This document shows, in pieces, positions 46,801-54,829 of a DNA stretch of 64,000 nucleotides. The translations under genes were made by a program, and so were the position numbers. The DNA comes from Aurantiacibacter atlanticus (GTDB lineage Bacteria; Pseudomonadota; Alphaproteobacteria; Sphingomonadales; Sphingomonadaceae), in the NCBI RefSeq assembly GCF_001077815.2, contig NZ_CP011310.1, positions 1,860,001 to 1,924,000 of the forward strand. The letters are read 5' to 3'. The notes under the pieces were generated by a model that had not been told where the DNA came from, ran no database searches, and saw only the letters and a program-made list of their open reading frames with translations. Each line of letters opens with the position of its first letter. Within the stretch, counting starts at the first letter, position 1.

Positions 46801-47270
46801 GGGACGAATTCATCCGCGCCGACTTTTCCGATTCAACGGGCCAATTCAGCGCCGCGTGTTTTGAAAAAGCATTGATCGAGAACTTCCAGAAGTGGGCGCA
46901 GGATGGCACCTGCGTGCTCCTCAATGTCGAATTGGATGCGCCCAACCCGGAAGATCCGCCGCGGGTAACCGTTGTTGGTGCAAGGCCTCTTGCCGATGTT
47001 ACCAGCGCATCGCGGATGCAGCTGAAGGCCGATGTCCGCGATCTCGCCGGACTTGAGGCATTGCGGGAGATATTGAAGCCGGGTCGTCCCGGACATGGCG
47101 AAGTGCTGGTGAAGCTATGCATCGGCGAAGATAGTGATCCGCAGGTGCTGCTGGGGCGCGATTTTGAACTTGGCAGAGAGATGCTTGATATTTTTGCCAC
47201 TATTCCGGGTCTCAAAAATGTCGAGCTTTCGCCCATCCGCGGTGCCGGCCATCTCCGATTGGTGGCCTGA
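43803..47270 (+). CDS. dnaE: DNA polymerase III subunit alpha
   Basis: The replicative polymerase, 1155 residues. It has an N-terminal PHP domain (VPLRVISSYSMLEGAIDP, AICDRNGLYGSTMFAGAA), then the Pol III palm with GPGRGSGAGSLVAW and the catalytic PDFDIDFCETRRGEVI (about residue 394 onward). Further family motifs are STHAAGVVIGDRPL, KFDFLGLKTLSVL, LVSLYRPGPMDNIP, GIFVYQEQVMQ and GYGFNKSHAAAYALLSYQTG; an OB-fold lies near the C-terminus. I chose ATG 43803 (MSHTPFVPLRVIS) over 43782. The stop overlaps the next ATG by one base. Confidence 0.97.
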   Translation: MSHTPFVPLRVISSYSMLEGAIDPKAIAKLAKERGFPAIAICDRNGLYGSTMFAGAAIAEGVQPIIGTLLGVIHVAGEQVDYLPLFAQDEDGWNNLCHLVSRAHLDRPLELEPHVTMDDLTGHTDGLIALTGAAEGAVTRLLADGKERRAHDLAQQLSALFPDRLYVELARRGNSVEDAAEAGLLDLAYAQNLPLVATNPANFAEPHMHSAHDAMLCIANTSQIDSEDRPTSNPQSFVKTAAMMEELFADLPEATANTLVVAQRCAFSPPRRKPILPSLAGDLEGESRLLEEDARKGLSARLEKYEDMSEDQLQIYVERLDYEVGIIRKMGFPGYFLIVADFIKWAKAQGIPVGPGRGSGAGSLVAWALTITDIDPIRLGLLFERFLNPERVSMPDFDIDFCETRRGEVIRYVQDRYGHDKVAQIITFGKMKARAVLRDTGRILQMPYGQVDRLTKMVPNHPTDPWTLPRTLNGASDFKREYDNDNEVKRLVDLAMKLEGFPRNSSTHAAGVVIGDRPLSQLVPLYRDPRSDMPVTQFDMKHVEDSGLVKFDFLGLKTLSVLRKAIDLLELRGITVDLETLEWDDPAVYELMKRGDTVGVFQLESDGMRRTLTAVKPTKFEDIIALVSLYRPGPMDNIPLFGKRKAGEVEIEYPHPKLKGILEETYGIFVYQEQVMQAAQILAGYSLGDADLLRRAMGKKVQAEMDAQRQRFIDGCGRVSGIQPKQANELFDLIDKFAGYGFNKSHAAAYALLSYQTGWVKTHYPEEFYAASMCFDMHQSEKLAVFVDDARRNGVTLLGPDINHSEAEFSVEQTDEGWAVRYALAGIRNVGEKAMEQVAAERLSHGPFQNLEDIFRRLPAGSMNRKQLEGLAGAGAFDGLEPNRAKIMANVDMLLAVADAANREKASGQGGLFGGEDHAEPSLKLVKADPWTRPEQMAVERENFGFYFAAHPAEEYRLIAASNGARSYAALMEAGVVGSRQKAVMAAMVEGMSKSRTKRGDEFIRADFSDSTGQFSAACFEKALIENFQKWAQDGTCVLLNVELDAPNPEDPPRVTVVGARPLADVTSASRMQLKADVRDLAGLEALREILKPGRPGHGEVLVKLCIGEDSDPQVLLGRDFELGREMLDIFATIPGLKNVELSPIRGAGHLRLVA

Positions 47271-47700
47271 TGAAAGCGATGTCTGATCCGGTCGCGAAGC
47301 TTACCGAGAAAGAAAAGAAAACGCTGCGGCTGCTTCTTGCCGTGCATGGGCCAAGGCAATTGCAAGCGAACTTGATCTTTCGATCTACACGATAAACGAT
47401 CGCCTGCGCAGTGCGCGCCGCAAACTCGGCACTTTCAGCAGCCGCGAAGCCGCGAGAATCTTGGGCGATACTGAGGGACAGGCACCCCAAAGCATTGTGC
47501 GCAAGGAAATAGGGATCGCGCAAACATCTCAGGTCGAGGACAAGAAGGGCGACGCCACCGAAGTCGGACGGGGCCTGTCCCGCTCGGCATGGCTGACAGG
47601 AGGAATGCTCATCATGTCACTCGTAATCGCAATCGCTGCCCTTACTCTCACTTTAGCAGGAAGCGAGCCTGCGCCATCCCAATCAATGACGCCAGTCTAA
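47270..47700 (+). pseudogene. Frameshifted LuxR-type HTH protein with C-terminal membrane helix
   Basis: The first frame (ATG 47270 or 47279) gives SDPVAKLTEKEKKTLRLLLAVHG, the start of a LuxR-type helix-turn-helix, then runs out of register and stops at about 47395. One base lower, the frame continues AKAIASELDLSIYTINDRLR, SARRKLGTFSSREAARIL, a linker, and a membrane helix GGMLIMSLVIAIAALTLTLA before the stop at 47698-47700. Adding one G to the GGG run at 47348-47350 restores one open frame of about 143 codons with the helix-turn-helix intact. Either a recent one-base deletion or a sequencing error explains it. The intact family looks like membrane-anchored HTH regulators seen in sphingomonads. 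Confidence 0.82.
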
Positions 47701-47729
47701 CGGGGCCGGGAGATTTCTCTCACCGCCCC

Positions 47730-48824
47730 TTACAGCAGGCGCAATTGCCCACCGCTTCCCGGCCTGCGAAATTGCGATGCATCGAGCGTAAAATCCCTTC
47801 GTTTGAACCCGGCACGTCTGCACGCGATGCGGAAGCGAGCGCGGAAGAGATCGGCCCAGACGCCGCCCGGTTTAAAGCGGGTGAAGAAATCCGGATCATT
47901 GTCTCGCCCGCCCCGGATGGACCGCACTATTCCCATCACCTTGCCTGCCCGTTCGGAGAAGTGGACATCCAGCCATTCGCGGAATAATGGGGCGACTTCA
48001 TGGGGCAAACGCAGCGGGATCCAACCACAGCTCTGCACCCCGATCATGGCCGCGCGGGCAACGATTTCCTCCATGAATTCATCTGTAATCGCCGGGATGA
48101 TCGGTGAAACCGAGCAATGTGTCGGAACGCCAGACTGCACCAACCTCTCCAATGCTGCCATGCGTCTGGCTGGCGCAGCGGCGCGCGGCTCCAGCTTGCC
48201 TGAAAGGATCGGGTCGAGGGAGGTGACAGAGATGGCCACGGCGACAAGGTTCAACTCCGCCATTTCTTCCAGCAAATCGATATCCTGCAACACCCTGTCT
48301 GACTTGGTGGTGATGGTGACCGGATGGCGCGCCTCAAGACACACTTCCAGCAGCGCGCGTGTGATGCGGTAGCGATTTTCTATTGGCTGATAGGGATCGG
48401 TATTGGTGCCCATGGCAATGGCTTGCGGACGATATTTCGGGCGGGCGAGTGTATCGCGCAGCAGATCGGCGGCTTTCGGTTTGGCAAACAGATTCGTTTC
48501 GAAATCAAGGCCCGGAGAAAGGTCGTGATAGGCGTGGGTGGGGCGTGCAAAGCAGTAAATGCATCCATGCTCGCAACCGCGATACGCGTTCACCGAACGA
48601 TCAAACGGGACATCGGGCGATTGGTTGAAACTGACAATGGATTTTGGATGCTCCTCTGTCACCGTTGTGCGCAATTTTACTGGCGGTCCGTCCAGTGCTT
48701 CCATCGCGTCTCTCCAATCGCCATCAGCTTCCCGACTGGCGAGGCCGACGCGTTGGGGCGCGTCTCCCGATTGGGAACCCCGGCCACGAACTGGCTGATG
48801 AAAGACTGCCCCATCCTTGCGCAT
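47730..48824 (-). CDS. PA0069-family radical SAM protein
   Basis: A 364-residue radical S-adenosylmethionine protein of the SplB-like Rv2578c/PA0069 group. The 4Fe-4S cysteines are C84, C88 and C91 in YRGCEHGCIYCFARP. Other family motifs are DVPFDRSVNAYRGCEHG, AMGTNTDPYQPIE, VTITTKSDRVLQDIDLL and SVTSLDP. The substrate is unknown for the family; DNA repair roles have been suggested by similarity to spore photoproduct lyase. I chose ATG 48824 over 48842. It converges on the broken LuxR gene with a 29-base gap. Confidence 0.9.
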   Translation of the reverse strand: MRKDGAVFHQPVRGRGSQSGDAPQRVGLASREADGDWRDAMEALDGPPVKLRTTVTEEHPKSIVSFNQSPDVPFDRSVNAYRGCEHGCIYCFARPTHAYHDLSPGLDFETNLFAKPKAADLLRDTLARPKYRPQAIAMGTNTDPYQPIENRYRITRALLEVCLEARHPVTITTKSDRVLQDIDLLEEMAELNLVAVAISVTSLDPILSGKLEPRAAAPARRMAALERLVQSGVPTHCSVSPIIPAITDEFMEEIVARAAMIGVQSCGWIPLRLPHEVAPLFREWLDVHFSERAGKVMGIVRSIRGGRDNDPDFFTRFKPGGVWADLFRARFRIACRRAGFKRRDFTLDASQFRRPGSGGQLRLL

Positions 48825-48873
48825 AGAACATAAATAGAACATACTTGTGGATCAGGCAAGCAGGAGATGAACG

Positions 48874-49224
48874 ATGGCAGTGCTGGATTATCTGGAACTT
48901 CCGGTCAAATCGACGCAGGAGCAGCAACGGTTTTACGGCACCGCATTCGGTTGGTGTTTCACCTCATACGGGCCAGATTATGCCGCACATGAGGGCGGGC
49001 CGTGCCAGATGGGATTGAACGGAGTAGACAATCCGCAACGCAGCACAGGGATTTTGCCAATCATTCGTGTTAGTGATGTCGAGGCTGCACGGGACTCCGT
49101 TCTGGCTGCGGGCGGCAAGGTCACGGTGGATATATTCGATTTTCCGGGAGGTCGGCGGTTCCATTTCACTGATCCGCAAGGATTCGAACTCGGATGCTAT
49201 GAACCGACAGCTCAAGGTGATTGA
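48874..49224 (+). CDS. VOC family (glyoxalase/bleomycin-resistance fold) protein
   Basis: A 116-residue single vicinal-oxygen-chelate domain: LDYLELPVKSTQEQQRFYG, AFGWCFTSYGPDYA and RFHFTDPQGFELGCYEP. The betaalpha-betabetabeta pattern and the terminal Glu in FELGCYEP fit the fold, but possible substrates (glyoxalase, dioxygenase, antibiotic binding) are not decided by sequence. GGAGATG precedes the ATG. It diverges from the radical SAM gene and converges on moaB. Confidence 0.85.
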   Translation: MAVLDYLELPVKSTQEQQRFYGTAFGWCFTSYGPDYAAHEGGPCQMGLNGVDNPQRSTGILPIIRVSDVEAARDSVLAAGGKVTVDIFDFPGGRRFHFTDPQGFELGCYEPTAQGD

Positions 49225-49244
49225 TTGCTATTGGGAACGTCGAT

Positions 49245-49772
49245 TTACGTCTCGCGCAGGCGCGGCATCAATTCGATGAAGTTGCAAGGGCGATTGCGGC
49301 TGTCGAGCTGCTCGGAAAGGATCAGATCCCACCCATCGCGCACTGCCCCATTCGATCCGGGCAACGCAAAAATATATGTTCCACCTGCGACAACGGCACA
49401 GGCGCGTGACTGGATTGTGGAAGTTCCGATTGTTTCGTAGCTGACCCAACGAAACAATTCGCCAAAACCGGGAATGTCCTTGTCCTTGACACGGTCCAGC
49501 GCCTCGGGCGTTACATCGCGGCCGGTGAGGCCAGTGCCACCCGTGGTGATCACCGCATCCACATCGGCACTGGCAATCCATTTGTCCAAATAGTCGGCGA
49601 TGAGCGCCGCATCGTCGCGCAAGATTGCCCGGTCAGACAGAATATGGCCTTTTTCCGCGATGCTTGCAGCAAGGATATCGCCCGACGTATCATCATCGGC
49701 ACCGCGTGTATCCGACACGGTCAAAAGAGCGATGTTGATAGGCTTGAACGTGCGGCTTTCGTCAATCGCCAT
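49245..49772 (-). CDS. moaB: Molybdenum cofactor biosynthesis protein B
   Basis: A 175-residue MoaB/MogA-fold protein of molybdopterin adenylylation or related steps. Motifs are [19 protein letters not shown], the binding loop [36 protein letters not shown] and [17 protein letters not shown]. The ATG at 49772 overlaps the stop of the lytic transglycosylase gene by one base, so it is translated as the last gene of that operon although the pathways are unrelated. Confidence 0.92.
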   Translation of the reverse strand: MAIDESRTFKPINIALLTVSDTRGADDDTSGDILAASIAEKGHILSDRAILRDDAALIADYLDKWIASADVDAVITTGGTGLTGRDVTPEALDRVKDKDIPGFGELFRWVSYETIGTSTIQSRACAVVAGGTYIFALPGSNGAVRDGWDLILSEQLDSRNRPCNFIELMPRLRET

Positions 49773-51541
49773 CAATTACCCCCGGTGGACATATAAACAC
49801 GACCATCATTTGCGGTGCCGGTCGGGAACATGGGCCAGCCATTTTGCGCCAGCGCGCGCCGGCTTGGCGACTGCGAATTGGCCTGGCGTTCGTACATCCA
49901 GTAATTGCGCATTACAATGGCGACATAACCACGCGTTTCCCAATAAGGGATTGCCTCCATATAGAGCAGCGGATCGTCAAAATCGCGGATCTCGGTTTCC
50001 CAGCGACGGATTGGCGTCATGCCAGCGTTATAGGCGGCCATGATAATCGGCAGCCTGCCGCGTGTTGCAGGATCATCGCGCAACATCTGCAGATTGCGCT
50101 GCCCAAAGGCGAGATTGGTCTGCGGATCGTAAATATCCACATTCGAGCTCACACCAAGTGTGGGCGCGTGTTGCCGAACGGTAATCGGCGTGATCTGCAT
50201 CAAACCTCGCGCATCGGCGGAGCTGCGTGCGTCCGGGCGAAACGCGCTTTCCTGCAATATATGCGCAAAGGCGAGCGCAGGATCGACCTGCCATCCGTTA
50301 TATGGGGCATATTTAGGTGCTGGGAAATGCGCAGATGGGTCTGGCTGACCACCTGAAGGCGCGTTCAATGCCATGTAAAGCTGGGTCTGCGGAAAGCCGA
50401 GCGAACGGGCCAAACGCGATAACGCGGCAAAGTCCTGCGGGTTGCCGATACGCGCCTGGTGAAGCAATATTTGGCTACCAAGAATATCCTGACCGATTTC
50501 TGCCAATGCGACGGCGATTTGTACATTTCTCAGATTGCCGAGCGATTGCCAGTCGGAAGTGGAGAAATCAGCATTTTCGACACGGGAGGGCTGCGCGCGA
50601 CCCAGTTGTTCTGTCGCCAGCATCCCGTAGAGCGTGCGATCATCTCCGGCAGCATCATTCAGCAAGCGGGCGCTGATATCGGGCTGGCGGCATCGCAGGG
50701 CGGCACGGGATGCCCAGTATAATGCAGCAGAGCGTAAGCTGGGGCTTTGTGCGCCTGCCGCAGCGCGCTGGAAAGCATCGCCGGAAAGCGCACAGTCATT
50801 CAGCCGCCATGCAGCCATTCCTGCCACCCAATCGCCTTCTGCGACCCATGGCCCGCTGCCTGCGCCCACGGTTTGCGCCATGGCAAGTGCCTGCGCATCG
50901 CGGTTCTCTATGAAATAGCTCCACGCCACGCGCTGCCGCCATTCCGCACGCGCGTGCGAGCTGAGTGAACTATCGATCCCGTCGAGCAGGAGCCGCGCGC
51001 CATCGGGATCGTCATTCGAGATGCGCGAAAGTATTTCCGCTCTCAGGCTACCGGGCATAGTGCCATCATCGATGGAACGGGGCCGGGTTCGGCGCGGCAT
51101 GCTGGGCTGTGACTGGAAATCGCGCACATAGGGGAGATCGGGCTCCCGCATTGCACCGCGGGTCACGCTTAAGCGGCCAATCTGTGCCGCATGCGGCAGT
51201 TCGGAACCGGTGCGCAGCCAATCGAGCAGGGAGGGCAGTTCCACGCGCGGTGAATTGGCGTGAAGGTAATATTCTGCTCGTGCGACATCCGTCAGCAGCC
51301 CAATTGGGCGGCGAGAGAGCAGGCTCTCCACTTCTGTCCAGTTCTGGCCCTCAATGGCGCGGAACAGGCGCGAATAATGCTCCCTATCATCGGCAGAGAG
51401 TTGCTGCGGGACCTCTGGCGTGCTGATCCGGGCTGTAAAATAGGTGCGCGTGTCCTGCCCCTGCGCCTCAGCAGCGAAAGGGGCGCATGACGCACTCAAG
51501 AGGCCACAAAGGGCCATCAAACGTAACACGGGTAGTTTCAT
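49772..51541 (-). CDS. Soluble lytic murein transglycosylase (Slt70-like)
   Basis: Cleaves the MurNAc-GlcNAc bond of peptidoglycan to give 1,6-anhydro products in the periplasm. The 589-residue protein has a signal peptide (LRLMALCGLLSASCAPFAAEA), a long superhelical U-domain of TPR-like repeats (about residues 50-400), and a C-terminal SLT domain with catalytic Glu431 in HILQESAFRPDARSSADA and GLMQITPITVRQHA. I chose ATG 51541, which overlaps the upstream stop (ATGA). Its anhydro-muropeptide products would feed the recycling genes amgK and murU elsewhere in the window. Confidence 0.93.
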   Translation of the reverse strand: MKLPVLRLMALCGLLSASCAPFAAEAQGQDTRTYFTARISTPEVPQQLSADDREHYSRLFRAIEGQNWTEVESLLSRRPIGLLTDVARAEYYLHANSPRVELPSLLDWLRTGSELPHAAQIGRLSVTRGAMREPDLPYVRDFQSQPSMPRRTRPRSIDDGTMPGSLRAEILSRISNDDPDGARLLLDGIDSSLSSHARAEWRQRVAWSYFIENRDAQALAMAQTVGAGSGPWVAEGDWVAGMAAWRLNDCALSGDAFQRAAAGAQSPSLRSAALYWASRAALRCRQPDISARLLNDAAGDDRTLYGMLATEQLGRAQPSRVENADFSTSDWQSLGNLRNVQIAVALAEIGQDILGSQILLHQARIGNPQDFAALSRLARSLGFPQTQLYMALNAPSGGQPDPSAHFPAPKYAPYNGWQVDPALAFAHILQESAFRPDARSSADARGLMQITPITVRQHAPTLGVSSNVDIYDPQTNLAFGQRNLQMLRDDPATRGRLPIIMAAYNAGMTPIRRWETEIRDFDDPLLYMEAIPYWETRGYVAIVMRNYWMYERQANSQSPSRRALAQNGWPMFPTGTANDGRVYMSTGGN

Positions 51542-52269
51542 TGGGAGGTCCATTCAAGCAGTCGGTGCCACAAGCGGGCGCGCTGCGGCGCGTGATTGAG
51601 CAAACGGTCAGGTGCAAAGGTGCAAAGGGCAGGGATGCCAGCGATGTCGCTGAACTGTTCAGGCGCAGCTGACCGTTCATGGCCCATCAGTGTGGGCAGC
51701 CTGCTGCCGAAAAGGATGACCCGCTGCGGCGCAGCCAGTTCGACATGGCGCGATATTGCCTGGCCCAGCCCGTCTGCGCCCAGCGCATCCCAATCCGGCA
51801 AAGTCATATGCCCCGGCAGGGCGGAAGCCAGATAGATATCGTCTGGCGTTTGGCCCAGCGCGCGGGCGATATTGACGAGGAGCCGCCCTTGGGGCCCTGA
51901 AAAAAGCGTCTCGCAATCTTGCGCTTCGGGCATGGTGACGACAAACATCATCGAAGCGCCAGCTTTGCCGCGCGGTGCGATGCGCGGGCCAGAGCCAACG
52001 GGAAGCGGGCTTTCCGGCGCCAGCCACCAGCTACGAAAACTTTCGAGATCCTTCGGCAAGTTGTCCGAAACAATCGAGGGTTCAGGCAGCGCCTCCTTCA
52101 TCGTTTCGTCCAGCGCGGGCTGCGGCGGCGGTGCAGGTTTCTGCCCCTCTGGCTCTGACAGCCAGCTCACAGCTTCATCCTCGAACGTGTAATCCACGCC
52201 TGCATCGCGCCACCAGTCAAGCGTGGCGGCATAGTGCTGCACGAGCAGATTATCGGAGCGATTATCCAT
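51538..52269 (-). CDS. Uracil-DNA glycosylase superfamily protein, degenerate active site
   Basis: A 243-residue protein. The region from about residue 105 has the layout of a family-4 type uracil-DNA glycosylase: MMFVVTMPEAQ in place of the GEAPG loop, SGPQGRLLVNIARALG, DIYLASALPG, HVELAAPQRVILFGS and CTFAPDRLLNHAPQRARLW in place of the HPSYLLRNP motif. The catalytic His, the GEAPG residues and the iron-sulfur cysteines are not apparent, so activity on uracil is doubtful. The N-terminal 100 residues are low-complexity Pro/Glu-rich. I chose ATG 52269. It is the first gene of the operon with the lytic transglycosylase. Confidence 0.7.
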   Translation of the reverse strand: MDNRSDNLLVQHYAATLDWWRDAGVDYTFEDEAVSWLSEPEGQKPAPPPQPALDETMKEALPEPSIVSDNLPKDLESFRSWWLAPESPLPVGSGPRIAPRGKAGASMMFVVTMPEAQDCETLFSGPQGRLLVNIARALGQTPDDIYLASALPGHMTLPDWDALGADGLGQAISRHVELAAPQRVILFGSRLPTLMGHERSAAPEQFSDIAGIPALCTFAPDRLLNHAPQRARLWHRLLEWTSQ

Positions 52270-52355
52270 CATCGGGACCATTGGTGGTCTTGACCTGCTG
52301 TTGTGCGTCGATCAAGTCCCTGTGCAACGGATTATCTGTAAAACGGGATGAAGTG

Positions 52356-54002
52356 ATGAGTGAACGGGAATCAATGCCAGTCGATGTGGTGATCATTGGC
52401 GGCGGCGTTGCCGGTCTATCGGCCGCAATACGGCTCAAGCAGCTGAATGAAGAGCTTGAAGTCGTCGTGCTTGAAAAAGGTTCGGAAATTGGCGCGCATG
52501 TCCTTTCCGGCGCTGTGGTCGATCCTATCGCACTGGATGAATTGCTGCCCGACTGGCGCGATATGGATTGCCCGATGGCTGAAACGCCTGTCACGGATAA
52601 TTGGCACTGGAACCTGTCAAAGGGTGGCAAGATGGCAATACCGCATCTCGCTATGCCGCCATTCCTTTCCAACGATGGCTGCTATACCGGATCGCTCGGC
52701 AATCTCACGCGCTGGCTGGGTGAACAGGCAGAAGCGTTGGGGGTCATGGTTTTTCCGGGCTTTCCGGCCGCCGAAGTCATGTTCAGCGACGATGGTGCAG
52801 TTACCGGCGTCATCACGCAGGATATGGGCGTCGCCGCTGATGGTTCGCATAAGGGTGATTATCAGCCCGGCATGGAAATCCAGGCCAAATACACGCTGTT
52901 TGCAGAGGGCGCACGCGGCAATCTGACCAAGCAGATGAAGGCCAGATTTGATCTTGAGGCAGATTGCCAGCCGCAGGTTTACGGCCTCGGTATCAAGGAA
53001 TTGTGGGACATTGATCCAGCTAAACACGTTCCGGGCCGGGTCATCCACACACAAGGCTGGCCGCTTTCGGAAAGTGATACCTGGGGCGGGGGTTTCCTCT
53101 ACCATCAGTCAGCCGGACAGGTGGCATTGGGCTTCGTAACCGCGCTCGATTATAAAAATCCCTATATTTCGCCTTTCCAAGAATTTCAGCGGTGGAAACA
53201 GCATCCAGCCATCCGCGAATATCTCGAAGGCGGTACTCGCGTCGCCTATGGCGCGCGCGCCATCAACGAGGGCGGTTGGCAAAGTGTGCCCAAGCTCGCC
53301 TTCCCCGGTGGCGCCTTGATCGGCTGCGCTGCGGGCTTCGTGAATGTTCCTCGCATCAAGGGCAGCCATACCGCGATGAAGAGCGGCATGCTGGCTGCTG
53401 AAAGTGTTGCAACCGCCATTGGGGCGGGCAGTGAACATACCGAACTTGCGGATTACGACGCAAATCTGCGCGAAAGCTGGATTGCGACAGAGCTTAAGAA
53501 GGTAAAGAACGCACAGCCACTAGTTGCCAAGTTTGGCGGCGATATCGGGACGGTGCTGGCAGGGATCGACATGTGGATGCGCCAGCTGAAAATCGGTGTG
53601 CTGCCGGCGATGAAGCATCACCGTGATTACGAAGAATTGCAGCGCGCCGATCTCCACCAGCCTATAGAATATCCCAAGCCCGACGGGAAGATCAGCTTCG
53701 ATCGGCTGACAAGCGTATCCTATTCCTTCACTAACCACGCAGAAGACCAGCCTAACCATTTGAAAGTGGCGGATATGGAATTGCAGCGCGAAAGCGAATT
53801 GGAGGTCTTTGCCGGTCCTTCGGCGCGCTATTGCCCGGCAGGCGTTTATGAATGGCTGATCGAGGAAGGGCAGGAGCCCAAGTTCCAGATCAATTCTCAA
53901 AACTGCGTCCACTGCAAGACCTGCGATATCAAGGACCCCAACCAGAATATCAACTGGACCACGCCCGAAGGCGGCGGCGGGCCTAATTATCCAAACATGT
54001 AA
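52356..54002 (+). CDS. Electron-transfer flavoprotein-ubiquinone oxidoreductase
   Basis: Passes electrons from ETF (fatty-acid and amino-acid dehydrogenases) to ubiquinone at the membrane. The 548-residue protein has an FAD site VDVVIIGGGVAGLSAAIRL (about residues 9-27), the family motifs ALDELLPDWRDMDCP and VPRIKGSHTAMKSGMLAAES, and a C-terminal 4Fe-4S cluster with YCPAGVYEW and NCVHCKTCDIKDPNQNI. I chose ATG 52356 (MSERESMPVD); the long upstream frame overlaps the divergent gene. It is followed by ispE 14 bases later. Confidence 0.96.
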   Translation: MSERESMPVDVVIIGGGVAGLSAAIRLKQLNEELEVVVLEKGSEIGAHVLSGAVVDPIALDELLPDWRDMDCPMAETPVTDNWHWNLSKGGKMAIPHLAMPPFLSNDGCYTGSLGNLTRWLGEQAEALGVMVFPGFPAAEVMFSDDGAVTGVITQDMGVAADGSHKGDYQPGMEIQAKYTLFAEGARGNLTKQMKARFDLEADCQPQVYGLGIKELWDIDPAKHVPGRVIHTQGWPLSESDTWGGGFLYHQSAGQVALGFVTALDYKNPYISPFQEFQRWKQHPAIREYLEGGTRVAYGARAINEGGWQSVPKLAFPGGALIGCAAGFVNVPRIKGSHTAMKSGMLAAESVATAIGAGSEHTELADYDANLRESWIATELKKVKNAQPLVAKFGGDIGTVLAGIDMWMRQLKIGVLPAMKHHRDYEELQRADLHQPIEYPKPDGKISFDRLTSVSYSFTNHAEDQPNHLKVADMELQRESELEVFAGPSARYCPAGVYEWLIEEGQEPKFQINSQNCVHCKTCDIKDPNQNINWTTPEGGGGPNYPNM

Positions 54003-54016
54003 GGGGCGGCGCGCGC

Positions 54017-54829
54017 TTGCATCTTACCCAAACCGCTTACGCCAAGATCAACCTTGCGCTGCATGTCCGCGCGCGCAAAGAGAATGGCTATCATGAGCTT
54101 GAAACCCTGTTTGCCTTTGTCGATGCGGGAGACAGGTTGGTGGCGCATGGCAGCAATGAAGACAGGTTTTCTGTAACGGGTGAATTCGCCGGGGCACTGA
54201 CCAATCCTTTCGACAATATCGTGATGCAGGCGCTGTTCACGCTACCGCGGCCTGACGGATTGGCCATTACGCTGGAGAAAAACCTGCCGGTTGCAGCTGG
54301 ATTGGGTGGAGGCTCTGCCGACGCGGGGGCAATATTCCGCATGGTACGGGATGGATATGGCTTGCCTGATGATTGGCGCGTCCGGGCTGCAAAACTGGGG
54401 GCAGATGTGCCTGCCTGCGTGGAAAGTGAGACCTGTGTCGGACGTGGCATTGGAACCGAGCTTGAGCCGGTTGAAAATGATCTGGCCGGAATGGCGGTGC
54501 TCCTCGTCAATCCGCGTGTCGCGCTCTCTACAGGGCCTGTGTTCGCGAAATGGGGAGGTGGGGATGACGGACCCCTGCCGCAGGGCACCGCGAAGGACAT
54601 CTTTATAAATGGTATCAATGGCCTGGAGGAGCCAGCTGTAACGCTTTGTCCGATCGTGGCGGATATATTGGAGCAACTGCGCGTCACCCGCCCGATGGCT
54701 GCGCGCATGTCCGGTTCCGGTGCAACTTGCTTTGCTCTGTATAATTCAGACGAAGAGCGTGACATGGCGAGCCAGCATATTGCAGCGATACGCCCCGATT
54801 GGTGGCAGATGAGAGGACACCTTAGATGA
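54017..54829 (+). CDS. ispE: 4-diphosphocytidyl-2-C-methyl-D-erythritol kinase
   Basis: Phosphorylates CDP-methylerythritol in the MEP pathway of isoprenoid synthesis. The 270-residue GHMP kinase has AYAKINLALHVRARKENGYH at its start, the ATP loop LPVAAGLGGGSADAGAIF (about residues 90-107), and the late MSGSGATCFALY. The start is TTG at 54017 with AAGGGG upstream; no closer ATG exists. The stop overlaps the next ATG (ATGA). Confidence 0.95.
   Translation: MHLTQTAYAKINLALHVRARKENGYHELETLFAFVDAGDRLVAHGSNEDRFSVTGEFAGALTNPFDNIVMQALFTLPRPDGLAITLEKNLPVAAGLGGGSADAGAIFRMVRDGYGLPDDWRVRAAKLGADVPACVESETCVGRGIGTELEPVENDLAGMAVLLVNPRVALSTGPVFAKWGGGDDGPLPQGTAKDIFINGINGLEEPAVTLCPIVADILEQLRVTRPMAARMSGSGATCFALYNSDEERDMASQHIAAIRPDWWQMRGHLR

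Noticed and set aside
47461..47700. Separate 79-residue membrane protein starting at 47461
   Set aside because: Its sequence is the continuation of the LuxR-type HTH gene after a one-base shift; the helix-turn-helix residues just upstream are in the same frame.
51975..52355. N-terminal extension of the ETF-ubiquinone oxidoreductase
   Set aside because: The extra 127 codons lie inside the divergent gene and have no family similarity; the FAD motif starts normally after ATG 52356.
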